64,000 nucleotides of DNA from Ramazzottius varieornatus (Eukaryota; Tardigrada; Eutardigrada; Parachela; Ramazzottiidae). The position numbers and the translations under genes are program-made. This document shows positions 36,047 through 47,015 of this stretch, in pieces (positions within the stretch are counted from its first letter, which is position 1; every line of letters begins with the position of its first letter). Location of the stretch: the NCBI GenBank assembly GCA_001949185.1, contig BDGG01000003.1:2773158-2837157 (forward strand). Reading direction: 5' to 3'. Under the pieces are notes generated by a model. It was not told the origin of the DNA. It saw only the letters and a list, made by a program, of their open reading frames with translations, and searched no databases.

Positions 36047-37203
36047 ATGGATAGGAATCCGCACATCTATTTCACCCTCAATGTACGTATGGGTGAGTTT
36101 GTCAGTTTTGCGATGGGTTGTGTGCGATGAACTTTAGTTCACCTGGTCGTTTGTATTTTCTTGACGTGTACCCTTTCGTGTTTTTTGGCAAGCAAAACTT
36201 AATCCTTATCCGGGATGCAGGTAATGCTGTTATTACTGTGCGACGGCGACCTGATGTACAGTGGTTGCGTTGCAATTACAATGTGGCTCCATACCTAAGT
36301 AAGGACTTTCCAAAACTATTCGATGTGATCGAAAGACTACGGAGTTGGGCAAACGAAAAATCGAACCCTGCTGTTTATTACGGACAGAGACTATGCAGCT
36401 GGCGCCATCTAGGATTTGCGGGACAGCCTTACTTTTGGTGCGCATAGTACGGCAAACTTGCTGTTGAAATTCGCGCAGGGGCCTCTCTCTGTGCAAGGGT
36501 AGGGCTAATGATATCAGACAGCGACGAATATCATTAGAATATCATTACAGTGTGACGATTAGTGGCTGAGAACTATGGCGTGTGATGATGTGTTACAGCG
36601 ATAATGATGTATTCCTGATCGATCAGCATGGTCCATCATTTGGTGAAGAAGGAGGGAAAGTTTCTCGGAGATATAGGGAAATTGGTTGCTCATACAGTAC
36701 AATCTCGTGTTGGTCAGGTTGGGCAGGTACGCCGTTACCAGGTTGCTTCCCTCCAGAGCCTTTTGGGTTCGAAGAAGCCCGCGGAATTTCGCAGCAATCG
36801 CCTAATCGGATGTGTCTATTCTGTTTTAAATGGAGTAAGTACCCATTGTTCACATCACAAGTACCTGACAGGTTCGCTAGTTTTCCCTCTTGCTCAAACA
36901 CTCTTTTTGAATGACGCTGTGCTTTCCGACTGAGGGGAGCGTCAAAATGCGGAAAAAGTTGGGTTATTTGCATGACCAGCATGTCTCACGGTCTCTAGCG
37001 GGAGCCGGATGTACTAATCATTCGTCTCTCTTTTTGCAGCCCGTGAGAATATATTCTTTGTCAACGAAGCCTCTTTGTCAATAAGCCAGGGACCTTCTCC
37101 GTTTACGGTCAACCCGCCGTGTTCCGATTTAAGGCTCGAGTTAACAAACTTTCCGGGCTGCAAGAGGGAAGACAGCATCCAGACATATCCTGTTGTAAAT
37201 TAA
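36047..37203 (+). CDS. Novel cysteine-rich protein (220 residues)
   Basis: Four exons (36047-36092, 36221-36437, 36599-36834, 37040-37203) join only in one consistent phase path. The product starts MDRNPHIYFTLNVRMGNAVI and ends KREDSIQTYPVVN. The middle is Cys, Trp and Gly rich (GCSYSTISCWSGWAGTPLPG), followed by NRMCLFCFKWTRENIFFVNE. The two CxxC-like spacings suggest disulphides or a metal site. There is no signal peptide or membrane segment. I do not recognise any family. Other frames in the same exons are also open for a while, so exon borders need transcript support. Confidence 0.55.
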
Positions 37204-37508
37204 AGCCACTGGAGTATAGCTGATGTATTCTCATGTTCTGTTTGACTCGCTTGTTCTATAACGCGACGCTTGTCCAGCAGATGCTCAAGTATTGTGTCGC
37301 ATTATCCAAAGTCATTGTAAATTATCGGTCTACGTTGTGATGGCATGTTAATATGGTTGGCATATGACCAAGTACTACATGGCTAATGGTAGGGCCGACC
37401 CGAAAGACCGCCTGGAGCTCGTTTAAGTGCTCAATTCCCACCCCGAAAGCCTTTTGAATACCATACGCTCCTTGTCTTCCTTGGGAATAGTGAAAGGGTT
37501 GCGTATAT
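37204..37508. other. Intergenic spacer
   Basis: 3' flank of the cysteine-rich gene and PLD3 promoter region. Nothing else recognised. Confidence 0.4.
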
Positions 37509-40500
37509 ATGGATAACCATGAATTCCCGGGAAAGGCCCACAGTCTGGATGAACCGGATTTTGTTGAATGGCAGCAGCGACGTCGCACTTCAATGTCATC
37601 TTCACGCATCTCAGGTGGTTGCCGACATTTTTACTGGACCGGAAGGTTTGATTCTCCGAAACGAATGCGTAAGCCATGCGGCAGAGTTCGCGGTCTCGGC
37701 AGGAACCGACAGGTCGAGCATCCTCTTTCCTTCTTCCGTCACATGTCCCATCGTTCCGGTTCTTTCATCGATCTGGGCGTACCTGATTTTCTAAATTTCC
37801 AACTGATCTCTTTCCGAATTCCGGGAAATATTCTGCACGGTGTTAATCTGGCTTTTCTTTGTTGCAGACTGTCCTGTCGGCGGAGAATCGGGCAGACTTT
37901 GTGGCGTTAGAGTTGGAATTAGGAGATTCCCGGAACATGCAGCGACTTAATGAAGCGAAAAAGAAACGGGCGATTGAACCATGGTATGCTGTTCTTCGTC
38001 ACATCCGGATACCATCCGCAAGATTGAACGGCGCAGTTTATGGCGCTTTTAGTGCTGCGTTAGTTTTATTGTGGGATTATTTTGATGTTCGTGGCTTTTA
38101 CAGGTGCTTCCCTGTCAGTATCATGGGGATTCTGATCTTGCTCATAATTTTCCTGCCTTTCATAAGTACCGACAAGTTGGATCAGCGTGGACGATCGCAG
38201 CCATGTAATGACCAGGAATGCAGGTGAGAACCTACCTATCAACATTCTTAATTCAGGCTAAGGAGTTCGTCGTACACGTGCATTTCTCGGCTCCTTTTAC
38301 AAACAGACCGGAAGCTGCAAGCTGCAGACGCGCCGTTCTTCACGTACCTGGATACATCGTTTAATTAACTCTTCTTGAATCAGAGTATGCAGGTACCTGA
38401 AGTTTGGCGCGTTTTGTTTGCCGGTCTTCCGGATGATGTCGATTCAATTTTTTTATCATCGGAACTTCTCTTTGAGCTGTCTCTGGAAGGCCTATTACCC
38501 GTAGGCTCATACTGTCAGAATCCATGCCGAGACATTTGAAGTACCCGAAGGAGGCTCCACTTTTCCCATCCACGTTTCGCACATGGGAAGATCTCATCCA
38601 CATGGCTCAACATTCCATTGACATCGCGTCGTTTTACTGGGATTTGCATCGGGGCGAAGGACTCGTCTCTTCTCATCGAAGTCCCCAGCATCAGGGAGAA
38701 AGAATATTCAATTTGCTGGTGAAAGCCGGCCTGAAGCGGAAACTCAAAGTGCGCGTTGCTCAAAGTGCCGCAAATGCTCGGTTCCCCGACAATGACACAT
38801 CCGTCCTGCAGAAACTAGGTGATCAAGAATAAGCTTTGCTAATGCGATTATGCAAACAAGTTTTATGACCAATGAGCCTTATACAGGTGCTGCGGAAGTG
38901 CGTAGCCTGAACTTTACTTACCTCCTCGGCAGCGGCGTCTTACACACCAAAATGTGGATAATCGATAACCGCCACTTTTGGGTTGGCAGGTACGTCACTG
39001 TCACGTTACTACCATCTTCCAAACTACGCACGTTTGACAAGGAAAGCTATAATCTTTTGTGATGTTTTCAAGATTAAGTTCTTTGTTTTTCAAAAACTGC
39101 GTCGTAGTATGCGTTCGTTGTGAATCTTGTGAATCGTTTTCCGTTATCGATCTAAACATTCAGAAATGTTTCAGTGCGAACATGGATTGGAGGTCTTTGA
39201 CGGAAGTGAAAGAGTTAGGCTTGGCGGGTATCAACTGTTCTTGTATGGCTCAAGACCTGGCGAAAGTGTTTTCCGTGTACTGGTATCTGGGCGAAGAACC
39301 TCAGAAGCCGGTCCCACCTCACTGGCCGACGGCGTATTCAACCCACATCAACCGGACGAACCCTCTTTCCTTGTTTTACAACAACTCAAAGACTCCCTCG
39401 CTGGTTTACATGGCGGTATGTAGCGGTAGGCCTATCCGCCAACTGGCAGATGCATCTTTTCAACCCATTATCCTTCGAGCAATATCCTGTTCCTTGGCAG
39501 AGCTCACCTCCGCCCTTCTCATCAAACGGGAGGAACTCGGATATCGACGCATTGCTCAACGTGGTTTCCGGCGCACGAATCTTTGTTTATATTGCTGTAA
39601 TGGACTATACTCCTGTCTTACAAGATCAATATGGGAAAAAGTACTGCAGAAACGCGTTCGTAAAGTCGAAAACTCGGTGATGTTCAATCACGTATATTTT
39701 TAGGTACTGGCCGGTTATCGACGATGCTCTTCGAGCTTCCGCGTACAGCCGCAACGTTACCGTTCGCCTTCTAGGTAGAGATTTGGTTACATGCGCCTTA
39801 GAGTAGGGAACCGCTCAACTTTTCCTTGGCGGAAACCAGAATTTCACAAATTTTCTTGTCCACGCTGGACTGTGCGGAATAATTTTTGGTAATCTCAAGG
39901 CGAAAGCGGGCGGTAAACCTTTAATGCTGACGCGAAAGCAGAAGTGAGCGGTACTTCAGGCAAGGTAAAATTGCCGAAATTGCGTTTATAACATTCAACT
40001 CATGGATATTACAGTACAAACAAACCCAACTGTACATACGACAACAGTTTCCTGTGGTTGCCTTGTCATATAGGTTGTTCGCAATGTGACGCAACAAGGT
40101 TTACTTTTAAACATTTATCGTAATTATCATCGATGCGGGGCGGGCGGAAAACAGTCACATCAAATACTAAGCGAGTCCAAGCGGTAACAATTTCAGAAGC
40201 TTCCAGGGCGGAAGGGGTAGCGCATGACATCCCAAAAATCGTTCACAAAGGTGAACAATTTTGGGATGAGTCATTTCAACCACGTTTCACCTAACCTCGT
40301 CAGCTAAGGGAAGTCTTCGAACTTCCACCGAACGCGCCGCTTTCACCAAACGCGAGTTCTCAAATTACGACAGTCGGGGTGTAGCTAACCCCGTTGCCAA
40401 TAATTCATTTTCGAACGCTAGTTGATCAGAATCAAGTGAGGCACTACGTGGTTGCTCATAATTTCGTCTACCACACCAAGTAGCTTTTCTGCGTGTTCAC

Positions 40501-41331
40501 AAAGTCTACGTTGTTCTTCATAACGACATCGTCACTCACAGAAAATGAAAAAGGCCTGAGGCTGCGTTTCGTAAGTCAACCCTAGTTGATAACCCGACAC
40601 GTGATTGCTGACGTCATGGCTANNNNNNNNNNNNNNNNNNNNNNNNNNNNNNNNNNNNNNNNNNNNNNNNNNCTTCCGCGTGGACCCGCCGCGTGATCCA
40701 ATTCCCTACTCTAATGCGCCTTTTTATAGTTTTCGGCTTGTCGTATGTTTTACCGGTTTACCTTTCAGTTAGCAAATGGAACCATACGAATCCTGCCATG
40801 GTTTATCACCTTCGGTCTCTTCTAGCTCTAAACGGTATCATGAGAGGCCGGATAGAAATTGTGAGTGGACTATTTACCATCGTAAAGTTGCGTTATTAAT
40901 TTGAATAAAGCGTCCATAACCCCATTCTCCCTTCTTTGCAGAGATGGTTTGAAGTGCCCGCCTTTACACCGGAAGAAAAAGACATTCCCTTTGCCCGAGT
41001 GAACCATAACAAGTACATGGTCACGGACTCATGCGCATACATCGGTACGCACGTCATGAACAGACCATTCTTCACTTCCTTTGCTCTTATCTTCAAAGCT
41101 CAAAACAGTTGTTTCGTTTCAGGGACTAGCAATTGGGAAGGCAGTTATTTCACGACAACAGCTGGTGTCAGCGTAGTCTTGAGCGAGCCTCACTCCGCGC
41201 CTTATTCCGGGAGCAACGACTCCTCTCCCAGCACAAACGACAACACAACTACAATCCGGGACCAACTCGAATCCGTTTTCGTACGCGACTGGAGCTCCAA
41301 ATATGCTTCCTCTGTCACAATTCCGGGTTGA
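37509..41331 (+). CDS. PLD3: 5'-3' exonuclease PLD3/PLD4-like (phospholipase D family, type II membrane protein)
   Basis: Eleven exons (37509-37614, 37896-37983, 38104-38223, 38505-38818, 38887-38989, 39175-39415, 39501-39640, 39704-39774, 40769-40860, 40942-41044, 41123-41331) join in phase to give 528 residues. A cytosolic tail is followed by a single signal-anchor (about 66-86, SIMGILILLIIFLPF). The luminal part begins CNDQECR then SESMPRHLKYP, and SIDIASFYWDL is a family landmark. The first HKD motif is HTKMWIID (His 229, Lys 231, Asp 236) followed by GSANMDWRSLTEVKELGL. The second is HNKYMVTD (His 447, Lys 449, Asp 454) followed by GTSNWEGSYF. PLD3/4 degrade single-stranded nucleic acids in lysosomes. 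Intron 8 (39775-40768) carries a transposon and a 50-base gap but splices normally on paper. Confidence 0.92.
40215..40622 (+). repeat. 408-bp repeat, copy A
   Basis: From GGGTAGCGCATGACATCCC to GACGTCATGGCTA, it is the same by eye over its full length as 44673-45080, in the same orientation. It begins with a small hairpin (ATCCCAAAAATCGTTCAC ... GTGAACAATTTTGGGAT) and stops exactly at the assembly gap. Confidence 0.9.
40623..40672. other. Assembly gap (50 N)
   Basis: The gap follows the 408-bp repeat directly, inside the hAT-like element in PLD3 intron 8. Its true length is unknown. Confidence 0.99.
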
Positions 41332-41698
41332 GACATATCCGTTAAATGACTCTTTTCATGCTGCTCGCGCAAACTCATGCGATCATTTGAAGTTTTTCCC
41401 CGTGTCTCTCCTGTGATTCAGTCCTCCGTTGAATTGCGTATATCACTTCGAAAAACTATGTTTTGAAAAGTTATCCGAGCAAAGACGGATAAAATTCATG
41501 CGAGGACTCAGTCCCGCTTCTATATTTCGAGAAGTCGTTGAAGAATGATACAACGCAAAAATAGTTCAACACCACAAACGGAGCAGAATCTTAAACAGCT
41601 AACTTTGCATGGAACCCGGCGGGCAGTAAAGAACGATTTATACCACCCGGGGTGAGGTACGTAACAGTATACTGAAAACGGTTGGATACACTTCCGGT
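41332..41698. other. Convergent 3' flanks
   Basis: 3' regions of PLD3 (+) and the small minus-strand gene. Nothing else recognised. Confidence 0.4.
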
Positions 41699-42031
41699 CT
41701 AGTCCTCCCTGTGAACCATAGAGTCCAGATGGGCATCAGGGTTCGGATCGCAGCTCCAATTTTTCTTGTCTCCCTCGCCCCTTGAGAGTGGATGTGCATC
41801 CGCTTTGTGCGCTGTAGGCGGATGGTGAGGGGATGGCTCCTTAGTTCCCACGAAAAGGGGTTCGTCGGGGCTGCTCTTGGACGGCTTGGCTGATTTCTCC
41901 TATAAAGAAAGGTCGATGAATTGTCAAGGTTTTTTGTACTGACTCCAGCCACACGCGACTACCCATCCATATTTCAGCTGAAGCAAGGGAGATATCTCAG
42001 AACTCACCTGTGATCCAGACTTCGAGTCCAT
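41699..42031 (-). CDS. Small hydrophilic protein (74 residues), unknown function
   Basis: Two exons on the minus strand (42031-42008, 41899-41699) join in phase 0: MDSKSGSQ then EKSAKPSKSSPDEPLFVGTK, ending DSMVHRED. It is highly charged and rich in Pro, His and Ser, with no signal peptide and no known domain; disorder is likely. Support comes from the clean GT-AG intron, a good start context and open frame. No function can be assigned. Confidence 0.5.
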
Positions 42032-42635
42032 TGTTCCGAGCCGGTCCAAAACTTGATTTCTCAAGATAGACACATGCATGGACGAAGTGAATCTAACTAA
42101 TCGCCGAGCGTAGAAGCCGTGCTGACTTGAATGGTAATTTAGTACAGAGATATCAAAATCTGAGGACCCAGGGACTGGATTCAATCTACGTTTTACAGTA
42201 AGGCTCGCGGTCCGAATGAAGTCATCCACGAAAAAACTCATCAAGTGACATCAGCCTTGAGCCTTCCCCCAAATTCCGTATTTTCTGCGTGCGTAACTTG
42301 GCCATCAAGGCAATTGCGAAAATCGTACTTCCGGTCAGCCTTCAATCAACAATCAATACTGTCGTTATATAATCTTTGTTGCAATTGTTGCTGAATTACT
42401 GCGAACTTCGTTTGCATAAAACTGCATTCCGTAAGTTTGCTTTGGACTTCTGGTTTTTCTTCAAGACTTGGTTCTCAAATTCGGGTGCCAGACTGCCACT
42501 TTGCGGTTCGTTTCTAGCTAGACAGTAAGACACATGACAGTGTGGACACCAGAGCAACGCGAAACGAATTCGGAGGTGACTACGTAGGAGCAGCAGAAGA
42601 CGGATCCGACTGGATCCGGACAGCACGGACGAACG
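42032..42635. promoter_or_regulatory. Divergent upstream region (604 bp)
   Basis: Shared upstream region of the small minus-strand gene and PSMD9. No specific promoter element can be named. Confidence 0.35.
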
Positions 42636-43502
42636 ATGGATAACGGTGACAAAGCGATACAGCCGTGCGCGGCGCGCAAGGAGAACAGTAACGCACAACC
42701 GAAGCCTTCCATGAGCCGCGCGGACGTGATGAAATTGATACGGCAGAAGGACGAGATCGAAGCCGAAGTCAAAGCCCTGTACGAGGTCCTGGACAGCGTA
42801 AGTGATCTTCACTCACTAGTCCCAACCGGACCACTATGGAATTCATCTCGTTAACGTTTGTTTTGCTGCAGCAAGGAAAGGTTGGGATGGACGGACCTCT
42901 GCTCGACAACGATGGTTATCCACGATCTGACATCGATGTTTACACAGTGCGTCATGCCCGGCACAAGATCATCTGTATGCGAGTTGAAGTTCGATTGAGA
43001 AGATACCGTAGCGTGTCGTCTGTTCGCAGAAAAAAACCTGGGACTCTGGGTTTTTCTTTTGAAGGTTTGAACAACGATCACAAGGCTCTGATGCGGTGTA
43101 TCGAAGATGGGCTGACTTCGGTACACGAACAAGCACGTGAAGAGTACATGGAACACGACGCTCAGAACGTTACCGACGCTCAGAAACCTCGCCAGCCTTT
43201 CGCCAAAGTTCAGTTCGTGGCGACTGATTCCCCTGCCTTCGCTGCCGTAAGAATAGGCGGTCTGATATTTTGGTTATTGTCGTCTCTCAACTGGTTCATT
43301 TGCGCAGGGTTTGCAAGGAGATGACCGTTTGGTGACATTTGGCTCCCTTACTTCCGCCAACTTCCGAACCCTTACCGATCTCGCCGTGGTCGTCACCAAC
43401 AGTGAGAACAGAAGCCTAAGTGTAGAAGTACTTCGGGATGGCAACTTGAAAAGAGTGACGCTTGTACCGAAGAAGTGGAGCGGAAAGGGATTGGTGGGGT
43501 AA
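42636..43502 (+). CDS. PSMD9: 26S proteasome assembly chaperone PSMD9 (p27, PDZ domain)
   Basis: Four exons (42636-42797, 42872-42974, 43065-43246, 43308-43502) give 213 residues. The N-terminal helical part (VMKLIRQKDEIEAEVKALYE) is followed by the family block GPLLDNDGYPRSDIDVYTVR and ARHKIICLNNDHKALM. The PDZ-like domain holds FAKVQFVATDSPAFAA and GLQGDDRLVTFGSL. This chaperone helps build the 19S base by binding Rpt subunits. The frame ends GKGLVG and then TAA, whereas orthologues have about nine more residues. GGGGTAAGT at the stop looks like a splice donor, so a last small exon may exist, though I did not find one. Confidence 0.92.
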
Positions 43503-43575
43503 GTTTTTATAATAGTTATTGCGCCTCGATCAAGTCGCGCAGTACGCCATCGCGATACAACCCGAGATCAGACTA

Positions 43576-44580
43576 ACAAGGGATTTACGCCAGTCGGTCC
43601 ACTCCAATTCTGAAACCAATTCGCTGTATAAGTAGACGAGAGTTCACTGTATAAACAGAGGCAGGCAGCATCGGCGGAAATGATTCCTGGACGCCACTAC
43701 AAAATTCGGGAACAGGTATATAATGGCTGTATGGCTCCGTCCCAATGACGTAACCAAACCGCTTTGACGTAATGCACTTAGATTTTTAGATTTTTGATTG
43801 ACAAGGAGGCGATCAGCTGATCGGCGAAGAGTGTGTGTGGTTCGCCAGACAGCTTGCTGTCTCGTAGCTGTAGTACTTCACGGTGCGCAATTTGGAGCGG
43901 CAACGACGTCAAATCCGATCAGCTGTTCACCTCATTGTCAATGAAAAAGTCTCAATCAAGACTATTACGTCATCTCACCAGACTTGTACGCTAGTGTGCG
44001 ACAATAGTTCCTCTGTTCCCGAATTTCGCAGTGGCGTCCAGGCTCTGTTTCATGGAGTGAACCCTTTTCTATTTTTCCATCGTATTGCTCTTAGAATTGG
44101 AGTTAATGATGAGCATTGCACGCAGATGGTCCGTGTAATGTGAAGTGTAATGTAAAATAAAATAGTTGTAAAAGTGTAATAACATTTTACACTAGTTTAC
44201 ATTTTACAGACCGAGCGGTTTGTAACGCCTAAAAGTGACAAAGAGCGACGAAAACGACGAACCAGCTATGTCCATGTATGCATAGAATATAGATCTTAGT
44301 AATTGTCTTCCAGACAAAGATTAAAATACGGTTGCAAAATGACCGTATTCAGAAAGTTTCTGACATTTTTCCGCGTAAGTCAGCCGAATTTTGAATTTCT
44401 CGCGGCAAAATACTCAAAAATACCGCAGATTCTGGCAGGTAACAGTTGTAATTACATTTTACATTTACATTAGAACTTCCCCGTGGTTGTAATGTCGTGT
44501 AAAAGTGAAAATGTAATGTAATGTAGAAATGTAATGCTCATCATTAGTTGGAGTGGACCGACTGGCGTAAGTCTCTTGTA
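43576..44580. mobile_element. Inverted-repeat element, about 1 kb, with a nested insertion
   Basis: About 30-bp imperfect inverted ends: left ACAAGGGATTTACGCCAGTC continuing GGTCCACTCCAA, right the reverse complement at 44548-44580. No coding capacity. The right arm is split by the element at 44106-44544. Confidence 0.75.
44106..44544. mobile_element. Nested AT-rich MITE with TA target duplication
   Basis: Ends ATGATGAGCATT and its near reverse complement AATGCTCATCAT, flanked by TA on both sides (44104-44105, 44545-44546), as in Tc1/mariner-type elements. The inside is rich in repeated GTAATGT and ACATTTTAC motifs. Confidence 0.75.
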
Positions 44581-44672
44581 AGGCCGTGTTTATTTTGTGG
44601 TAGACTACTAGGTCGTTGTGAAGATTATGATGAACTTGCGTTCATAAAAGCGATTATCTCCAACCCAGAGGT

Positions 44673-45080
44673 GGGTAGCGCATGACATCCCAAAAATCGT
44701 TCACAAAGGTGAACAATTTTGGGATGAGTCATTTCAACCACGTTTCACCTAACCTCGTCAGCTAAGGGAAGTCTTCGAACTTCCACCGAACGCGCCGCTT
44801 TCACCAAACGCGAGTTCTCAAATTACGACAGTCGGGGTGTAGCTAACCCCGTTGCCAATAATTCATTTTCGAACGCTAGTTGATCAGAATCAAGTGAGGC
44901 ACTACGTGGTTGCTCATAATTTCGTCTACCACACCAAGTAGCTTTTCTGCGTGTTCACAAAGTCTACGTTGTTCTTCATAACGACATCGTCACTCACAGA
45001 AAATGAAAAAGGCCTGAGGCTGCGTTTCGTAAGTCAACCCTAGTTGATAACCCGACACGTGATTGCTGACGTCATGGCTA
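44673..45080 (+). repeat. 408-bp repeat, copy B
   Basis: Matches 40215-40622 with no difference I could see. Here the sequence continues past the point where copy A meets the gap, into a hairpin (45018-45299). Confidence 0.9.
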
Positions 45081-45299
45081 AGCACGAGCATTAGAAAGAT
45101 GCTTGAAAAAGACGAGCTTGAACAATCAAATTGCACTTTGATTTATGCGTGATTGAACTTGATTGAATCGGGTTAACCGTTAACTAGCCTTTCATGCTAG
45201 TTAACCGTTAACCTAGCACCTATCCCGTTCGTGATGTCGCCAGTCACGTGTGGAAAAGCTGGTTGTTAACTAAGATTTTTGACTTACGAAACGTAGCCT
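45018..45299. repeat. Large imperfect hairpin at the end of repeat copy B
   Basis: GGCTGCGTTTCGTAAGTCAA near 45018 is reverse-complemented as TTGACTTACGAAACGTAGCC ending near 45299, and the arms extend over CACGTGATTGCTGACGTCA versus its inverted partner. At the apex, GTTAACCGTTAACTAGC and GCTAGTTAACCGTTAAC form a second perfect palindrome (about 45171-45211). Confidence 0.75.
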
Positions 45300-45300
45300 A

Positions 45301-46396
45301 ATGCCCCATTCGTGCTTACGCGTCGGCGACAGAAGACAGCAGTAAAAACGGCTTTTGGGGACGTCATCGTTCGCACTTCCAGCGGCGAAAGTTCTGCGGC
45401 TGCAACAAAAGTTCTTCATTACTGTACGAAAGGTCCATAACTTAGCTTTTTTCGCTCGGTTTTTCGCCTTACCTTTTCGTTTAGTGCCGTATTTCGCAAC
45501 CTACGGGAATCAGGTCTAGCAGCCTGCGGAAAATGTTTTTTTCTGGCGGATTTTCACTTGGGCGCGTTTTCGATCTTCCTGTAATACAACCCCTTCTTTA
45601 CTCTCAGGATCTCTTGCATAGAATCTATGGAGGTATATACTGACTCATCGAGAAATGGCTGATGACGGGGATAATGAGTAGATGCATGAAAGGAATCTTG
45701 AAAGAGCAAAGGCAGTCGGCCACTTCCGACAGGTTGTGGTCTATGACACCACACCATATGACCTGACCTGACATTCCGCTTCTGCCGCATCGGAGTTAGA
45801 GCACTGGGCTGCAGGTCCAAAAGTACGCTGTAACTGTGCTGCGCACATTACCAGGGCGCTGTACGCTGCGCTGTGCTGCACAACTTTCATGCCCAGTGGC
45901 TAAGCAGTTGCGTTGCAGATGCACATTGACCTGGTGCAACTGCGCGGTACGCCGATGTATTGACGTGGTTTGTAATCCAGTTGGCGAAATCGGTAGTCAA
46001 CCTGGAGAACGTTGCCGTAAAGCACGGCAAAGCTGAGACGGCTGACATTCGAATGCCCAAAAACTGTAATTTTTGTTAGGTTTCGGTAGGTGCATCTGCG
46101 CGGTAGTCTATGGCTTTCTGCTGTATGCTGTGCTGTGCCGCACAAATTTCGTCAGTTCACGCGCTGCAGCTGTGCTGCAGCACAGCACAGTACAGCGCAT
46201 GCGGCCAGATTCCGTGCTCTAATCGGAGTATGAACGACAGGCAGTTTTATGGAAAGGTGCAGAGAGTCAAAACTTAGCGAAAAAGTTGTAACATCATGTC
46301 TGCGTCAGAAATTTGCGAACCGTCGGCAGCCGCATTACTTGATTGCAAACTTCTCGCCTTTGACTTCAGTCGCCGACGCGTAAGCACGAATGGGGT
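45301..46396. mobile_element. Inverted-repeat element, about 1.1 kb
   Basis: 30-bp inverted ends with one mismatch: ATGCCCCATTCGTGCTTACG continuing CGTCGGCGAC at the left, its reverse complement at 46367-46396. It has no coding capacity and contains the hAT-like element at 45797-46221. Confidence 0.8.
45797..46221. mobile_element. hAT-like MITE (425 bp) with 8-bp target duplication
   Basis: Ends TAGAGCAC and GTGCTCTA, flanked by a perfect 8-bp duplication ATCGGAGT (45789-45796 and 46222-46229). The interior carries repeated GCTGTGCTGCAC-like motifs near both ends that can pair. The TAGAG terminus is shared with the element in the PLD3 intron. Confidence 0.85.
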
Positions 46397-47015
46397 ATAA
46401 CGCTCGAGTTGGGTATTCTTGCCGTGCGGGTGCGCGACTTGGTCAGAGTTTGGTCGCTGCCGGATCATCCGAACTACGTGGTCGAAATTGTTTAAGTTCG
46501 AGTTCTTCGAAGGACGCATGCGTGGCTGACAGTACGTTTCGACGGTTTACAGGTGCTCCTTTGTGGAAGAAAAGAAGTTACTATTGTGAAGGTCGGTTGC
46601 GCAACAGTCTGAAACAGCGTGGCTGAACCTTTGGCTTCCGTAGTTGTTCAGATTTTGTGCACAAAGTGTCATATCTATCTCTATGGCACAGGCTTTTATT
46701 CTTGATAATGAAACCTTTCTTTTGGATCTTGACTAGAGACATGCTCTCAACAAAGCGACAATCTCGCAACATTGTTGCAGGTCCCTGATAATGGCCTTCC
46801 GAAGGCCTTCGTGTCGCTGGCTGTACCTTAGAAGAGCGCGCAAAATGGCACCATTGTTTCCATATGGGAATACTCTGGGGTAAACTTGTTCGTTATTGGA
46901 GCCTGAGACGTTACCGGATAGCCTGTTAGTGATAAGCTTGTGGGATTCTCTGAATAGCTAGTATTATTAAAATTAATCTATCGAGGAAATGTGTGGCCTA
47001 CGGCAGCAGCTGTAA
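46397..47015. other. Spacer upstream of SLC35F-like gene
   Basis: Right flank of the nested transposons and probable promoter of the next gene. Nothing else recognised. Confidence 0.4.

Larger units (their letters stand above)
39799..40713. mobile_element. hAT-like non-autonomous transposon in PLD3 intron 8
   Basis: Perfect 12-bp inverted ends TAGAGTAGGGAA and TTCCCTACTCTA, flanked by a perfect 8-bp target duplication ATGCGCCT (39791-39798 and 40714-40721). The 8-bp duplication and TAGAG-type ends fit the hAT superfamily. No transposase frame is seen; the inside is interrupted by the sequence gap and contains a 408-bp repeat shared with 44673-45080. Confidence 0.85.

Noticed and set aside
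37322-37677. Minus-strand frames opposite PLD3 exon 1 that look protein-like (for example PYIRNPFTIPKEDKERM)
   Set aside because: The plus-strand exon joins in phase to the PLD3 anchor and luminal domain; no splice partner was found on the minus strand.
43576-46396. CRISPR-like or satellite array because of many repeated short motifs
   Set aside because: The repeats are inverted ends and internal motifs of DNA transposons; there is no regular spacer pattern and the genome is eukaryotic.
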